A stretch of 64,000 nt of DNA from VXNE01 sp963664635 (lineage in GTDB: Bacteria > Pseudomonadota > Gammaproteobacteria > Pseudomonadales > Azotimanducaceae). The notes under the pieces were generated by a model. It made no database searches and was not told the DNA's origin. It was given only the letters and a program-made list of their open reading frames with translations. The stretch covers positions 1,054,001 through 1,118,000 of the forward strand of contig OY761542.1 of the NCBI GenBank assembly GCA_963664635.1. Direction: 5' to 3'. This document shows positions 27,324 to 36,326 of the stretch, piece after piece (within the stretch, counting starts at the first letter, position 1; each line of letters starts with the position of its first letter). A program made the position numbers and the translations under genes.

Positions 27324-28106
27324 GTGAGCCTCATCGAAGTGCGCAACGTGTGGAAGCGGTATGCCGACAAGACGGTGCTCGAGAACGTGCGGCTGCGCGT
27401 GGAGAAGAACGAGTTCGTCACCATCGTCGGCGCGTCCGGCTGCGGCAAGACGACCTTCCTGCGCATGCTGCTCGGCGAGGTCGAGCCGTGCGAGGGGACG
27501 ATCCGGATGGACGGCGCCCCGCTCGTCGCGGAACCGCGCGCGGACCGCGGCGTCGTCTTCCAGCGCTACTCGGTGTTCCCGCACCTCACCGTGCTCGGCA
27601 ACGTCCTGCTGGGCCTCGACCTCGGCGTGGCGCGGCTGTTCGGGCGCACGTTCGGCCGCCGGCGCGCGCAGAACGTGGCCCGCGCCCGCGCGATGCTGGC
27701 GCGCGTCGGTCTCGAGCGTTCGGCGGACAACTACCCCTCGGAACTCTCCGGGGGCATGCAGCAGCGCCTGGCGCTGGCCCAGACGCTGATCACGGAGCCC
27801 CGGATCCTGCTGCTCGACGAACCCTTCGGGGCACTCGACCCCGGCATCCGCTCGGACATGCACGGCCTCGTGCGCGAGCTGCACCGGGAGCTGGATCTCA
27901 CGGTCTTCATGATCACCCACGACATCGCCGAGGGCTTCAGCCTGGGCTCGCGCCTGCTGGTGTTCGACAAGCCGCGCGTCGACCCCCACGAGCCCGATCT
28001 CTACGGCGCGACGATCACGTTCGACCTGCCGGTCGGTCGGCGCGAGGGCGTGGACACCCTCATGGACAACATCAACGTCAAGCCTGGAGAAGAAGATGCA
28101 GCCTGA
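27324..28106 (+). CDS. ABC transporter ATP-binding protein (guanidine/urea-type)
   Basis: 260 aa, cytosolic side of the transporter. Walker A is GASGCGKTTFL (residues 36-46), the Q-loop is VVFQRYSVFPHL, the signature is LSGGMQQRLALAQ and Walker B is ILLLDEPFGALD, with the switch His in MITHDIAEGF. It resembles nitrate/taurine-type ATPases. The start is GTG 27324, the stop overlaps the next gene by 11 bp. Confidence 0.9.
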   Translation: MSLIEVRNVWKRYADKTVLENVRLRVEKNEFVTIVGASGCGKTTFLRMLLGEVEPCEGTIRMDGAPLVAEPRADRGVVFQRYSVFPHLTVLGNVLLGLDLGVARLFGRTFGRRRAQNVARARAMLARVGLERSADNYPSELSGGMQQRLALAQTLITEPRILLLDEPFGALDPGIRSDMHGLVRELHRELDLTVFMITHDIAEGFSLGSRLLVFDKPRVDPHEPDLYGATITFDLPVGRREGVDTLMDNINVKPGEEDAA

Positions 28107-28815
28107 CGTGCTTTACGAAGACGTGCTGCCCGGTGGCAGCCACTGGTCCTTCCTCGCCAATCCCGGCATGCAGTTGCAGCTGGTGGACATCGAGGGCGGC
28201 GGCAACGCGGCGATGCTGGCGTACAACCCCGGCAACCCGCTCGAACGCCTGAACCTGCCGGACACGCTGAAGTGCCAGCACACCTTCCGCCTCACCCGGG
28301 GCCACTGCCTCTACTCGGACATGGGGCGCATCTTTTGCTCCATCGTCGCCGACGACGTCGGCTGGCACGACGCCGCGAGCGGCACGTGCAACGCCGATAT
28401 CGTGCGCCGCAAGTGGGGCGAACGGTCCTACCAGGAAGCCCGCAACGACTACTACCGGAACGGCCGCGACTCGTTCCTCGTGGAACTCGGCAAATACGGC
28501 CTCGGCCGCCGGGACTTCGCCGCGAACGTGAACTGGTTCTCGCGGGTCGACGCGGCGGCAGACGGCTCCATGCGCTTCGTCGCCGGCCACTCGCAGGCGG
28601 GCGACACGGTCACCCTGCGCTTCGAGATGCCGACGCTCGTCGTGCTGCACACGTGCCCGCACCCGCTGAACGGCGCCGCCGAGTACCCGCGGCGGCCGAT
28701 CGGCTACCGGCTGGGGCTCGCGGCGCCGGTGGCGGACGACGACCCGTGCCGCGTCTCCCGGGTGGAAAACGGCCGGGGCTTCATGAACAACACCCTGTAT
28801 GCGCTCGGCGCCTAG
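28096..28815 (+). CDS. DUF1989 urea-carboxylase-associated protein (carboxyguanidine deiminase subunit)
   Basis: 239 aa of the DUF1989 family. Typical segments are PGGSHWSFLANPGMQLQLVD, HTFRLTRGHCLYSDMGRIFCS and FFANV-like NVNWFSRV. Relatives next to carboxylase genes form a two-subunit enzyme (CgdA/CgdB) that deiminates carboxyguanidine to allophanate. Which of the two subunits this is I cannot decide. The start ATG 28096 overlaps the ATPase gene. Confidence 0.85.
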   Translation: MQPDVLYEDVLPGGSHWSFLANPGMQLQLVDIEGGGNAAMLAYNPGNPLERLNLPDTLKCQHTFRLTRGHCLYSDMGRIFCSIVADDVGWHDAASGTCNADIVRRKWGERSYQEARNDYYRNGRDSFLVELGKYGLGRRDFAANVNWFSRVDAAADGSMRFVAGHSQAGDTVTLRFEMPTLVVLHTCPHPLNGAAEYPRRPIGYRLGLAAPVADDDPCRVSRVENGRGFMNNTLYALGA

Positions 28816-28836
28816 TTGGAAGGGAGGCCAGCCACC

Positions 28837-29484
28837 ATGCTGAAGGAAAGCAACCTGTCCGTGGACGTCGCGGACTGGACGGAAACCGTCCCGGCCGGGG
28901 AGTACTGGCTCGGCACCGTCGGCGCCGGCGACACGTTCCGCATCACCGACCTGATGGGCAACCAGGCGGTGGACACCCTGTTCTTCAACGCCGCCAATCC
29001 GCACGAGCGTTACAGCGCGTTCGACACCATGCGGGAGCAGGGCAACCTCTACCTCTCGGCGGGAACGACGCTGCTGTCGGACGAGGGCAACCCGATGCTG
29101 ACCATCGTCGCCGACACCTGCGGCCGCCACGACACCCTCGGCGGCGCCTGCGCGGGCGAGAGCAACACCGTGCGCTACGCGCTCGAGAAGAAGAGCATGC
29201 ACTCGTGCCGCGACAGTTGGCTGCTCGCCGTCAACACGCACGAGGAGTGGGGTCTCACCAAGCGCGACATCACCCACAACATCAACTTCTTCATGAACGT
29301 GCCGGTGACGCCGGAGGGCGGCCTCACGTTCGAGGACGGCATCAGCGCGCCGGGCAAGTACGTGGAGCTCGTCGCGGAGATGGACATCCTCGTGCTGATC
29401 TCGAACTGCCCGCAGCTCAACAACCCCTGCAACGGCTACAACCCGACGCCGATCGAACTGGCGGTCTGGCGCCAGGTCGGCTGA
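28837..29484 (+). CDS. DUF1989 urea-carboxylase-associated protein (second carboxyguanidine deiminase subunit)
   Basis: 215 aa, paralogous to the preceding gene: ETVPAGEYWLGTVGAGDTFR, DLMGNQAVDTLFFNA, DTCGRHDTLGGACAGESN, and NFFMNVPVTPEGGL. The Cys/His/Glu cluster DTCGRHDT is the likely metal or catalytic centre of this family. The ATG at 28837 follows an AGGGAGG ribosome site by 8 nt; the earlier in-frame GTG lacks one. It would act with the preceding protein between the carboxylase and the allophanate hydrolase. Confidence 0.87.
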   Translation: MLKESNLSVDVADWTETVPAGEYWLGTVGAGDTFRITDLMGNQAVDTLFFNAANPHERYSAFDTMREQGNLYLSAGTTLLSDEGNPMLTIVADTCGRHDTLGGACAGESNTVRYALEKKSMHSCRDSWLLAVNTHEEWGLTKRDITHNINFFMNVPVTPEGGLTFEDGISAPGKYVELVAEMDILVLISNCPQLNNPCNGYNPTPIELAVWRQVG

Positions 29485-29520
29485 CGGGGACGGGATCGAA
29501 CGGACTCGACGGGGGAGGGC

Positions 29521-32500
29521 ATGTTCCGCAAGGTACTGATCGCCAACCGCGGCGAGATCGCCGTGCGCATCTGCCGGACGCTAGACGCGATGGGCATCCC
29601 GAGCGCCGCGGTTTACGCCCATGCCGACCGCGGCGCGCTGCACGCCGAGGTGGCCGGCGAGGCGCACGCACTCGGCGATGGCGGCGTCGCCGACACGTAT
29701 CTCGACATCGCGAAGCTGCTCGACATCGTGCAACGCTCCGGGGCGGACGCGGTGCACCCGGGCTACGGCTTCCTGAGCGAGAACGCTGCCTTCGCGCGGG
29801 CCCTCGAAGAGCGCGGTGTGGCCTTCGTCGGCCCCCGCCCGGAGCACCTGGCGCGCTTCGGTCTCAAGCACGAGGCGAGGCGTCTCGCGCAGGCGGCCGG
29901 CGTGGCGCTGCTGCCCGGCAGCGGCGTGCTCCCCGGACTCGACGACGCGCTGCGCGAAGCGGAGTCCATCGGCTACCCGGTCATGCTCAAGAGTTCGGCC
30001 GGCGGGGGCGGCATCGGCATGCAGCGCTGCGAGAACGCGGCGGAGCTCGAGGCGCGCTTCGCGGCCGTGGAGCGCCAGGCGGGGAGCGCGTTCGGCGATG
30101 CGCGCCTGTTCGTGGAGCGCTGCGTGGCGGCGGCGCGCCACGTCGAGGTGCAGGCGTTCGGCGACGGCTTGGGCGGCGTCGCGATCCTCGGCGACCGGGA
30201 TTGCTCGCTGCAGCGCCGGCACCAGAAGGTCGTCGAGGAATGCCCGGCGCCGAACCTGCCGGAAGCCGTACGCCGGCGCATGCACGAAGATGCGCGGGCG
30301 CTGCTGTCGAGCGTCTCCTACCGGAGCGCTGGGACAGTCGAGTTCCTCTACGACCCCGACCGCGAGGCGGCGACCTTCCTCGAGGTCAACACGCGGCTGC
30401 AGGTCGAGCACGGCGTCACCGAGCTCGTGTACGGGGTGGACCTGGTGCGCTGGATGGTCGAACTCGCCGCCGGCGCGCTGCCGCCGCTCGATGCGCTGAC
30501 CGCGGAGCTCGCGCCCTCGGGCTGGGCGATGCAGGCGCGCCTCTGTGCCGAGGACCCGAACCATGATTTCCGTCCCACCCCCGGCGAGTTGTCGGTGGTC
30601 GAGCTGCCCCGGGGCGCGGGCCTGCGCGTCGACACCTGGCTACGTTCGGGCACGGAGGTCTCGCCGCTCTACGACTCGCTGCTCGCCAAGGTGATGGCCC
30701 ACGCGCCGACCCGGGAGGAGGCCCGCGAACGCCTGCGTGCCGCGCTCGAAGCGAGCGTCGTGCACGGGGTCGAGACCAATTGCGAGTACCTGCGCCAGGC
30801 CTTGGGCTGCGCTCCGTTCGCCGCGGGGACGCACGACACGGCGACGCTCGGGGCGCTCGACTATCGGCCGGGCACGGTGGAAGTGCTGGCGCCGGGCGCC
30901 CAGACCACGGTACAGGCCTGGCCGGGCCGCATGGGTTACTGGCACGTGGGCGTCCCGCCGTCCGGACCGATGGACGACCTTTCCTTTCGTCTCGGCAACC
31001 GCCTGCTCGGCAACGACGAAGGGGCGCCCGGACTGGAGATCACCGTGGCCGGCCCGACGCTGGCGTTCCACTCCCCGGCGACCGTCCTGCTCGCCGGAAC
31101 GGCCGACATCGGCCTCGACGGAGGCGACGCCGGAAGGACGCCGCAGCCCTGGCGGCCGTTTGCCATCGAGGCCGGTGACGTGCTCACGATCGGCAAGGTG
31201 ACGGCGGGGGTGCGGGCCTACCTGCTCGTGGCCGGCGGGCTCGAGGTGCCCGAGGTCATGGGCTCGGCCGCCACCTTCACGCTGGGCGGCATCGGGGGGC
31301 TGAACGGCCGTGCCGCGCGGGCCGGGGATGTCCTGCGCGTGGGCGGCGGTGGGCTTGCCGGACGGGCGGCGCACGCTGCGGACGGCGGCATGCCCATCCC
31401 GCGCCTGGACGCGCGCCACGTGCTGCGCGTCACTCTGGGTCCGCACTGCACCGACGACTTCCTGACGCCGGCGGATCAGGAGGCGTTCCTCGCCGCGGAG
31501 TGGACCGTCCACTACCACTCGAGCCGGACCGGCGTGCGCCTGATCGGCCCGCGCCCGCAGTGGGCGCGCCCCGACGGCGGCGACGCGGGACTGCATCCCT
31601 CGAACGTGCACGACAACGCCTATGCCTTCGGCGCGATCGACTTCACCGGGGACATGCCGGTCATCCTCGGGCCGGACGGTCCGAGCCTGGGCGGGTTCGT
31701 GTGTCCCGGCGCCGTCATCGAGGCGGACCGGTGGAAGCTCGGTCAGCTCGGCGCGGGCGATACGGTAAGGCTGGTGGCGGTGACGGAGGCCGAGGCGCGG
31801 CGTGTGTCCCGGGAGCGCGATGCGGCGATCGCAAGCGGGTCGGGGGCGGCGTTCGCGGTTCCGTCCGCCCGGCGCGGGGACGTGCAGGATCCCATCGTCG
31901 CGGAGGTCGGCGACATCCGGGTGCGCCGTGCGGCGCAGGACGCGCTCCTGGTGGAGTTCGGCCCGAACGTGCTCGACCTCGGGCTGCGCCTGCGCGTGCA
32001 CGGGCTCGAAGCGGGAATCGCGGCGGAGCGGGTCCCCGGCGTGCTGGAAATGACGGCCGGCATTCGCTCGCTGCTCGTTCGCTTCGACTCGCGGCACTGG
32101 TCCGCCCCCGATCTGGCGCGCGTCCTGGAGCCGCACCTCGAGCGGGCGCGCACGGCGGATGCGCGGGTGGCGTCCCGGATCGTGCACCTGCCCCTGTCCT
32201 GGGACGACCCGGCCTGCCGCACGGCGATCGACCGGTACGTGCGCAGCGTGCGCCCGGATGCGCCGTGGTGCCCGGACAACATCGAGTTCATCCGCCGCAT
32301 CAACGGTCTGCCGGACCGCCAGGCGGTCAGGGACATCGTGTTCGGCGCGGACTACCTGGTCATGGGGCTCGGCGACGTCTACCTCGGCGCGCCGGTCGCC
32401 ACGCCCGTCGATCCGCGCCACCGGCTGGTGACGACCAAGTACAACCCGGCGCGCACCTGGACCGCGGAGAACTCCGTCGGTATCGGCGGCGCCTACCTTT

Positions 32501-33108
32501 GCGTGTACGGCATGGAGGGCCCGGGCGGCTACCAGTTCGTCGGCCGCACGCTGCAGGTATGGAACCGGCAGCGCCGCGGGCCCGCCTTCGACGAGCACTG
32601 GCTGCTGCGGCCCTTCGACCGCATCCGTTTCCACGAAGTGGACGCGGCCGAACTCGCCGAGATGCGTGACGCGTTCCCGCGGGGCGGCCTGGACCTCGAC
32701 ATCGAAGCGGGAGTCTTCGACCACGACCGCCATCGTGCCTTCCTCCGGGAACGGGCGGCCGAGATCGCATCGTTCGAGGCGCGCCGGCGGGCAGCTTTCG
32801 CGGCGGAACTCGAGGACTGGAAGGCCCGTGGCGTGCTGACCTTCGACGCGGAAGAAGCGGCTGGTGCGCCGCCGGCCGAGGGCATGGACGGTGCGGCGTT
32901 CGTCGCCAGTCCCCTGGCGGGCTCGATCTGGTCCGTCAAGGTGCGCGCGGGCCAGCGTGTCGAGGCGGGCGACGTGCTGTTCGTCGTCGAGTCGATGAAG
33001 GCGGAGTTCGAGGTGACCGCACCGACGGCCGGGATCGTCGGGGACGTGCTCGTCGCCAAGGGACAGACGGTGCGCGCCGGGCAGGCGTTGGCGGCGGCCG
33101 GGACATGA
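29521..33108 (+). CDS. Urea carboxylase-type enzyme, probably guanidine carboxylase (biotin-dependent)
   Basis: 1195 aa, the normal length. Biotin carboxylase domain is residues 1-450 (FRKVLIANRGEIAVRICR, HPGYGFLSENAAFARAL, KSSAGGGGIGMQ, EVNTRLQVEHGVTE). The carboxyltransferase half, residues 470-1030, contains the AHS2/AHS1 (KipA/KipI-like) domains with GRMGYWHVGVPPSGPMD and TTKYNPARTWTAENSVGIGG. The C-terminal biotin carrier domain has VESMKAEFEV with the biotinyl-Lys. Urea and guanidine carboxylases are close relatives; the riboswitch and two DUF1989 genes argue for guanidine as substrate. The stop overlaps the hydrolase start as ATGA. Confidence 0.9.
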   Translation: MFRKVLIANRGEIAVRICRTLDAMGIPSAAVYAHADRGALHAEVAGEAHALGDGGVADTYLDIAKLLDIVQRSGADAVHPGYGFLSENAAFARALEERGVAFVGPRPEHLARFGLKHEARRLAQAAGVALLPGSGVLPGLDDALREAESIGYPVMLKSSAGGGGIGMQRCENAAELEARFAAVERQAGSAFGDARLFVERCVAAARHVEVQAFGDGLGGVAILGDRDCSLQRRHQKVVEECPAPNLPEAVRRRMHEDARALLSSVSYRSAGTVEFLYDPDREAATFLEVNTRLQVEHGVTELVYGVDLVRWMVELAAGALPPLDALTAELAPSGWAMQARLCAEDPNHDFRPTPGELSVVELPRGAGLRVDTWLRSGTEVSPLYDSLLAKVMAHAPTREEARERLRAALEASVVHGVETNCEYLRQALGCAPFAAGTHDTATLGALDYRPGTVEVLAPGAQTTVQAWPGRMGYWHVGVPPSGPMDDLSFRLGNRLLGNDEGAPGLEITVAGPTLAFHSPATVLLAGTADIGLDGGDAGRTPQPWRPFAIEAGDVLTIGKVTAGVRAYLLVAGGLEVPEVMGSAATFTLGGIGGLNGRAARAGDVLRVGGGGLAGRAAHAADGGMPIPRLDARHVLRVTLGPHCTDDFLTPADQEAFLAAEWTVHYHSSRTGVRLIGPRPQWARPDGGDAGLHPSNVHDNAYAFGAIDFTGDMPVILGPDGPSLGGFVCPGAVIEADRWKLGQLGAGDTVRLVAVTEAEARRVSRERDAAIASGSGAAFAVPSARRGDVQDPIVAEVGDIRVRRAAQDALLVEFGPNVLDLGLRLRVHGLEAGIAAERVPGVLEMTAGIRSLLVRFDSRHWSAPDLARVLEPHLERARTADARVASRIVHLPLSWDDPACRTAIDRYVRSVRPDAPWCPDNIEFIRRINGLPDRQAVRDIVFGADYLVMGLGDVYLGAPVATPVDPRHRLVTTKYNPARTWTAENSVGIGGAYLCVYGMEGPGGYQFVGRTLQVWNRQRRGPAFDEHWLLRPFDRIRFHEVDAAELAEMRDAFPRGGLDLDIEAGVFDHDRHRAFLRERAAEIASFEARRRAAFAAELEDWKARGVLTFDAEEAAGAPPAEGMDGAAFVASPLAGSIWSVKVRAGQRVEAGDVLFVVESMKAEFEVTAPTAGIVGDVLVAKGQTVRAGQALAAAGT

Positions 33109-34838
33109 CGGGACTTGCTCCCATGGCCGCCTTGCGCCGGGCCTATGCGGAGCGGCTGCTGAATCCGCGGGACGTCGCCGCCGAGGCGCTGCGCCGTGCC
33201 GCGGCGGCGGACACGGCGGTGTGGATCCATCGGCTCGACGAAGCTGCGGTGTTCGCGCACGTCGACCGGCTCGACGCGCTGGACTTCGTCGAGGCGCCGC
33301 TGTGGGGCGTCCCGTTCGCCATCAAGGACAACATCGACCTCGCGGGGACGCCGACCACGGCCGGCTGCCCCGACTACGCGTACGTTCCCGAGCGTTCCGC
33401 GGCGGTGGTCGAACGGCTCCTGGCCGCCGGGGCCGTTCCCATCGGGAAAACCAACCTGGACCAGTTCGCGACGGGTCTGGTCGGCACCCGGTCACCGTAC
33501 GGCGCCGTGCCGAACGCCATCGATCCCGCGTACATCTCCGGCGGCAGCAGCAGCGGTTCGGCGGTGGCGGTCAAGCACGGCGCCGTCTCTTTCTCGCTCG
33601 GTACCGATACCGCCGGCTCCGGCAGGATACCGGCGGCCTTCAACGGGCTCGTCGGGTTCAAGCCGACGCGGGGCTGGTGGTCGACGCGCGGGGTCGTGCC
33701 GGCGTGCCGAACGCTCGACTGCGTGTCGGTCTTCGCCCACGCCGTCGGCGATGCGCGGAGGGTCGCGGAAGTCGCGGGCGGGTTCGATGCCGAGGACCCG
33801 TTCTCGCGCCGCGTGGCGTTCGCCGGGTTCGCCCCGGAGGATGCGCGCTTCGGATACCTGCCGGCGGACCGGCTCCCCTGGTTCGGCGACACGGAGTATC
33901 GCGCAGCCTACGGGCGCTGTATCGAGGGGCTGCCGGCGGAACCGCGCCTCGTCGAACCGGAACCGTTCCTGGCGGCCGGCCGCCTGCTCTACGAAGGGCC
34001 GTGGCTGGCGGAGCGTGTCGCCGCGGTTGGGGCGTTCGTCGAGGCCCGCCCGGACGCGGTGCATCCGGTCACTCGAGCGGTGCTCGAGGCGGGCGCGACG
34101 CCGTCCGCGGTGGACTGTTTTCGGGCGCAGTACCGCCTGGCGGACCTGCGGCGGCAAGCCGAGGCGGCGTTTGCCGAGGTCGACGTGCTCGTGGCCCCGA
34201 CCGCCCCGACGCACTACCTGCGCACCGAGGTGGAGGCGGACCCGCTCGGCACGAACGCGCGCCTCGGCACCTTCACCAACTGCGTCAACCTGCTCGATCT
34301 CTGCGCGGTAGCGATCCCGGCAGGGACGACCCGGGGCGGCATGCCGTTCGGCGTGACGCTGCTGGCCCCCGCGGGGCGGGATCACGCGCTGCTCCGCGCC
34401 GCGGCCGCGTTCGCGGGGGAGGGCGACGAGCGAGCGGACGCGCCGCTGCCGGACGAAGTGCACCTAGCCGTCTGCGGCGCACACATGGCCGGCCAGCCGC
34501 TCAACTCCGAACTCACCGGCCGCGGCGCCTGGCGCGTCGCGGCGACCCGCACGGCCCCGCGCTATCGCCTCTACGCGCTACCCGACGGCAAGCGTCCGGC
34601 GCTGCTGCGCGTGGCGGCGGATGGTGCGCCGATAGAGCTGGAGGTCTGGTCGCTGCCGGCCCGGGAAGTCGGCGGCTTCCTGTCCGGCGTCGCGCCGCCC
34701 CTCGCTCTCGGTTCCGTGGAGCTTGAGGACGGACGGTGGGTGCACGGTTTCGTCGGCGACGCCGGTGCGGCGCACGATGCCACGGACATCACGGATTTCG
34801 GAGGCTGGCGGAGCTACCGGAAGACCGCGCTCGCGTAG
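33105..34838 (+). CDS. atzF: Allophanate hydrolase (amidase signature family)
   Basis: 577 aa. It hydrolyses allophanate to ammonia and CO2, the last step of the pathway. The amidase Ser-cisSer-Lys triad is visible: Lys74 in PFAIKDNIDLAG, Ser148 region in ISGGSSSGSAVAV, and Ser172 in GTDTAGSGRIPAAF. The amidase domain runs to about residue 440. The remaining part (HLAVCGAHMAGQPLN, then WSLPAREVGGFL) is the C-terminal domain typical of AtzF. The start ATG 33105 overlaps the carboxylase stop. Confidence 0.9.
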   Translation: MTGLAPMAALRRAYAERLLNPRDVAAEALRRAAAADTAVWIHRLDEAAVFAHVDRLDALDFVEAPLWGVPFAIKDNIDLAGTPTTAGCPDYAYVPERSAAVVERLLAAGAVPIGKTNLDQFATGLVGTRSPYGAVPNAIDPAYISGGSSSGSAVAVKHGAVSFSLGTDTAGSGRIPAAFNGLVGFKPTRGWWSTRGVVPACRTLDCVSVFAHAVGDARRVAEVAGGFDAEDPFSRRVAFAGFAPEDARFGYLPADRLPWFGDTEYRAAYGRCIEGLPAEPRLVEPEPFLAAGRLLYEGPWLAERVAAVGAFVEARPDAVHPVTRAVLEAGATPSAVDCFRAQYRLADLRRQAEAAFAEVDVLVAPTAPTHYLRTEVEADPLGTNARLGTFTNCVNLLDLCAVAIPAGTTRGGMPFGVTLLAPAGRDHALLRAAAAFAGEGDERADAPLPDEVHLAVCGAHMAGQPLNSELTGRGAWRVAATRTAPRYRLYALPDGKRPALLRVAADGAPIELEVWSLPAREVGGFLSGVAPPLALGSVELEDGRWVHGFVGDAGAAHDATDITDFGGWRSYRKTALA

Positions 34839-34890
34839 GCGCGACCCTTGCGGTCGCCCGTCCCCGCCCGTCTCCCGGGGCACGGCCCCG

Positions 34891-35322
34891 TCAGGGCGCC
34901 GCGAGGGTGATCCCCGGCAGCGCAAAGCGGGCGAAATCAGACAGGTTGTAGGTCAGGAGCTGGTCGACGCGCTCCTTGCGGGCGCAGTGGGCGTGGACGG
35001 CATCGTAGACCGCGCCGCTCGAAAGGCCGAGGGCGGAGACCTGACGGAGTACGGTGCGATAGTCATCCGGCGTCAGGGGCACGATCGTGAGACGCCCCAT
35101 GACCGTCTCCTCGACCAGAAGGCGCGCCTCGTCGGGGGAGATGCGTGTCGCGACCGGCAGTGCCGTCAGCGTGGCGTAGCACTCCGCGAGGGTATGGGTC
35201 GAACAGTAGCCGGCGTGCCCGTCCACGGTGTAGCGGCTGAACGCGCCGAAGGCGGCTTCGTGGTTGCCGAGCTGGTCCACGAGCGCGGCCACCAGCACGG
35301 ACGTGTCGAACAGCGTACGCAC
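34891..35322 (-). CDS. PIN-domain toxin (VapC-like)
   Basis: 143 aa. The PIN acidic residues are in LFDTSVLVAAL (D6), a Glu in THTLAECYATL, DAVHAHCA and LLTYNLSDF (D). The start is GTG 35322, immediately abutting the antitoxin stop. It would be an Mg2+-dependent RNase toxin. Confidence 0.83.
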   Translation of the reverse strand: MRTLFDTSVLVAALVDQLGNHEAAFGAFSRYTVDGHAGYCSTHTLAECYATLTALPVATRISPDEARLLVEETVMGRLTIVPLTPDDYRTVLRQVSALGLSSGAVYDAVHAHCARKERVDQLLTYNLSDFARFALPGITLAAP

Positions 35323-35580
35323 TCAGCGGACGACCCGGGCGTGGCGGGCGTTGCGTTCGGCGCGGATGAAGTCGGCGATGTCCAATGCCGTCCGCGTCGC
35401 GCCATGGTGGACGAGAATCCCCTGCTTGCGGGCGAGGGCCGGTTCGGCGTCCGCCCGCCGCAAGGTCATGCCGTCGGCGCCGGCCTCGATTTCGAGCGCA
35501 CAGCCTGGCGTCAGATTGAACTGGTCGCGAAGGAGCTTGGGGACCACCAGGCGACCTGCGTTGTCTATGGTAACGATCAT
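35323..35580 (-). CDS. AbrB/MazE-like antitoxin
   Basis: 85 aa. The first 45 residues are a swapped-hairpin AbrB DNA-binding domain (IVTIDNAGRLVVPKLLRDQF, then LEIEAGADGMTL). The C-terminal part would bind the PIN toxin. The ATG at 35580 is chosen because the 68 upstream codons are low-complexity. It precedes the toxin with no gap. Confidence 0.82.
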   Translation of the reverse strand: MIVTIDNAGRLVVPKLLRDQFNLTPGCALEIEAGADGMTLRRADAEPALARKQGILVHHGATRTALDIADFIRAERNARHARVVR

Positions 35581-35795
35581 GCCGCGATGGTAATTCGCAT
35601 GGCATATGCGATCAAGGGGTGGCCACGTTGCCGGGGTTGTGTGGTATGGGAAGGCGTCGCGGCATCGGGTGAACCTCACGGGTGCTGTCGGAACCACGCA
35701 TCGGTTAGGCTTGACGCAGGAGGTGTGGGGGAAGGCGTGTGCTCGACGGGCGCGGGGCCGACCTACCACGAGGTGCAGCAACATGGGAGGTGACC

Positions 35796-36326
35796 ATGGT
35801 CCGATTTCATGACCCGCGGGGCGAGGTTCGCACGGAGATGGAGCCGTACGAGCTGTCTCGCGACATCCGGCCGGACGACGGCGCCGGCGTAACGGTAGCC
35901 CTTATCGCGAACGGCTTTCCGGACTCGGAACTGTTCGTGTCGAAGGTGGGGGAGGCGCTCGGCGAGCGGCTCGGGGGCCTCCGCACGAAACTCTGGAACA
36001 AGGGCAACCCGGCGGCGGTGGTGGGCGGCGAGACGCTCGCCGAAATCGCCGAGTGCCAGGTGGCCATCGCGGCCTACGGGCACTGAGGCAGTTGCACTTC
36101 CGGCACCGTGCGTGACGGCATCAACATTGCGAGGCTCGGCATCCCGGCAGTGTGCCTGGTGACCGAGGATTTCTGGCCGCAGGCGGAATTCGTCGCGGAA
36201 TCGATAGGCATGCCGGACATCCCGATGGTGCGGCTGCCGCACCCGGTGGCCGGCACCGGCGAGGCGCGGATCCAGGCGATCGCCGACAGCATCGCCGACG
36301 AGGTCCTGGACCGGCTGGCGGCATGA
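35796..36326 (+). CDS. UGSC-family selenoprotein (Sec97, in-frame UGA)
   Basis: Reading the UGA at 36084-36086 as selenocysteine gives a continuous 176-aa protein. The two halves share the same frame, and the junction reads AAYGH-U-GSC-TSGTVRDGINI, which is exactly the UGSC motif that names the UGSC (seleno)protein family. The second half (LGIPAVCLVTEDFW, MVRLPHPVAGTGEAR) is clearly coding. The start ATG 35796 has GGAGGTGACC just upstream. Sec97 and Cys100 form a redox-type CxxC-like pair. The stop overlaps the next gene by 4 nt (ATGA). Function is not established. An ordinary reader would split it into a 96-aa protein and a fragment. Confidence 0.85.
36084..36086 (+). other. Selenocysteine UGA codon
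   Basis: TGA at 36084-36086 is followed by GGC AGT TGC, encoding Gly-Ser-Cys. The frame is open on both sides and conserved family residues continue after it. Confidence 0.85.
36087..36118 (+). promoter_or_regulatory. Candidate bacterial SECIS element
   Basis: Bacterial SECIS hairpins lie just after the UGA inside the coding sequence. GCAC (36094-36097) can pair with GTGC (36108-36111), leaving a 10-nt apical loop with GG that begins 11 nt after the UGA, the usual spacing. The stem is short, so the exact fold is uncertain. Confidence 0.4.

Noticed and set aside
28272..30566. 764-aa plus-strand open frame across the DUF1989 and carboxylase genes
   Set aside because: Arg/Ala/Gly-rich composition and overlap with three well-supported genes in another frame.
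36087..36326. A separate small gene after the TGA at 36084 (from the GTG at 36108)
   Set aside because: It is in frame with the preceding open frame and the junction forms the UGSC motif, so one selenoprotein explains it better.
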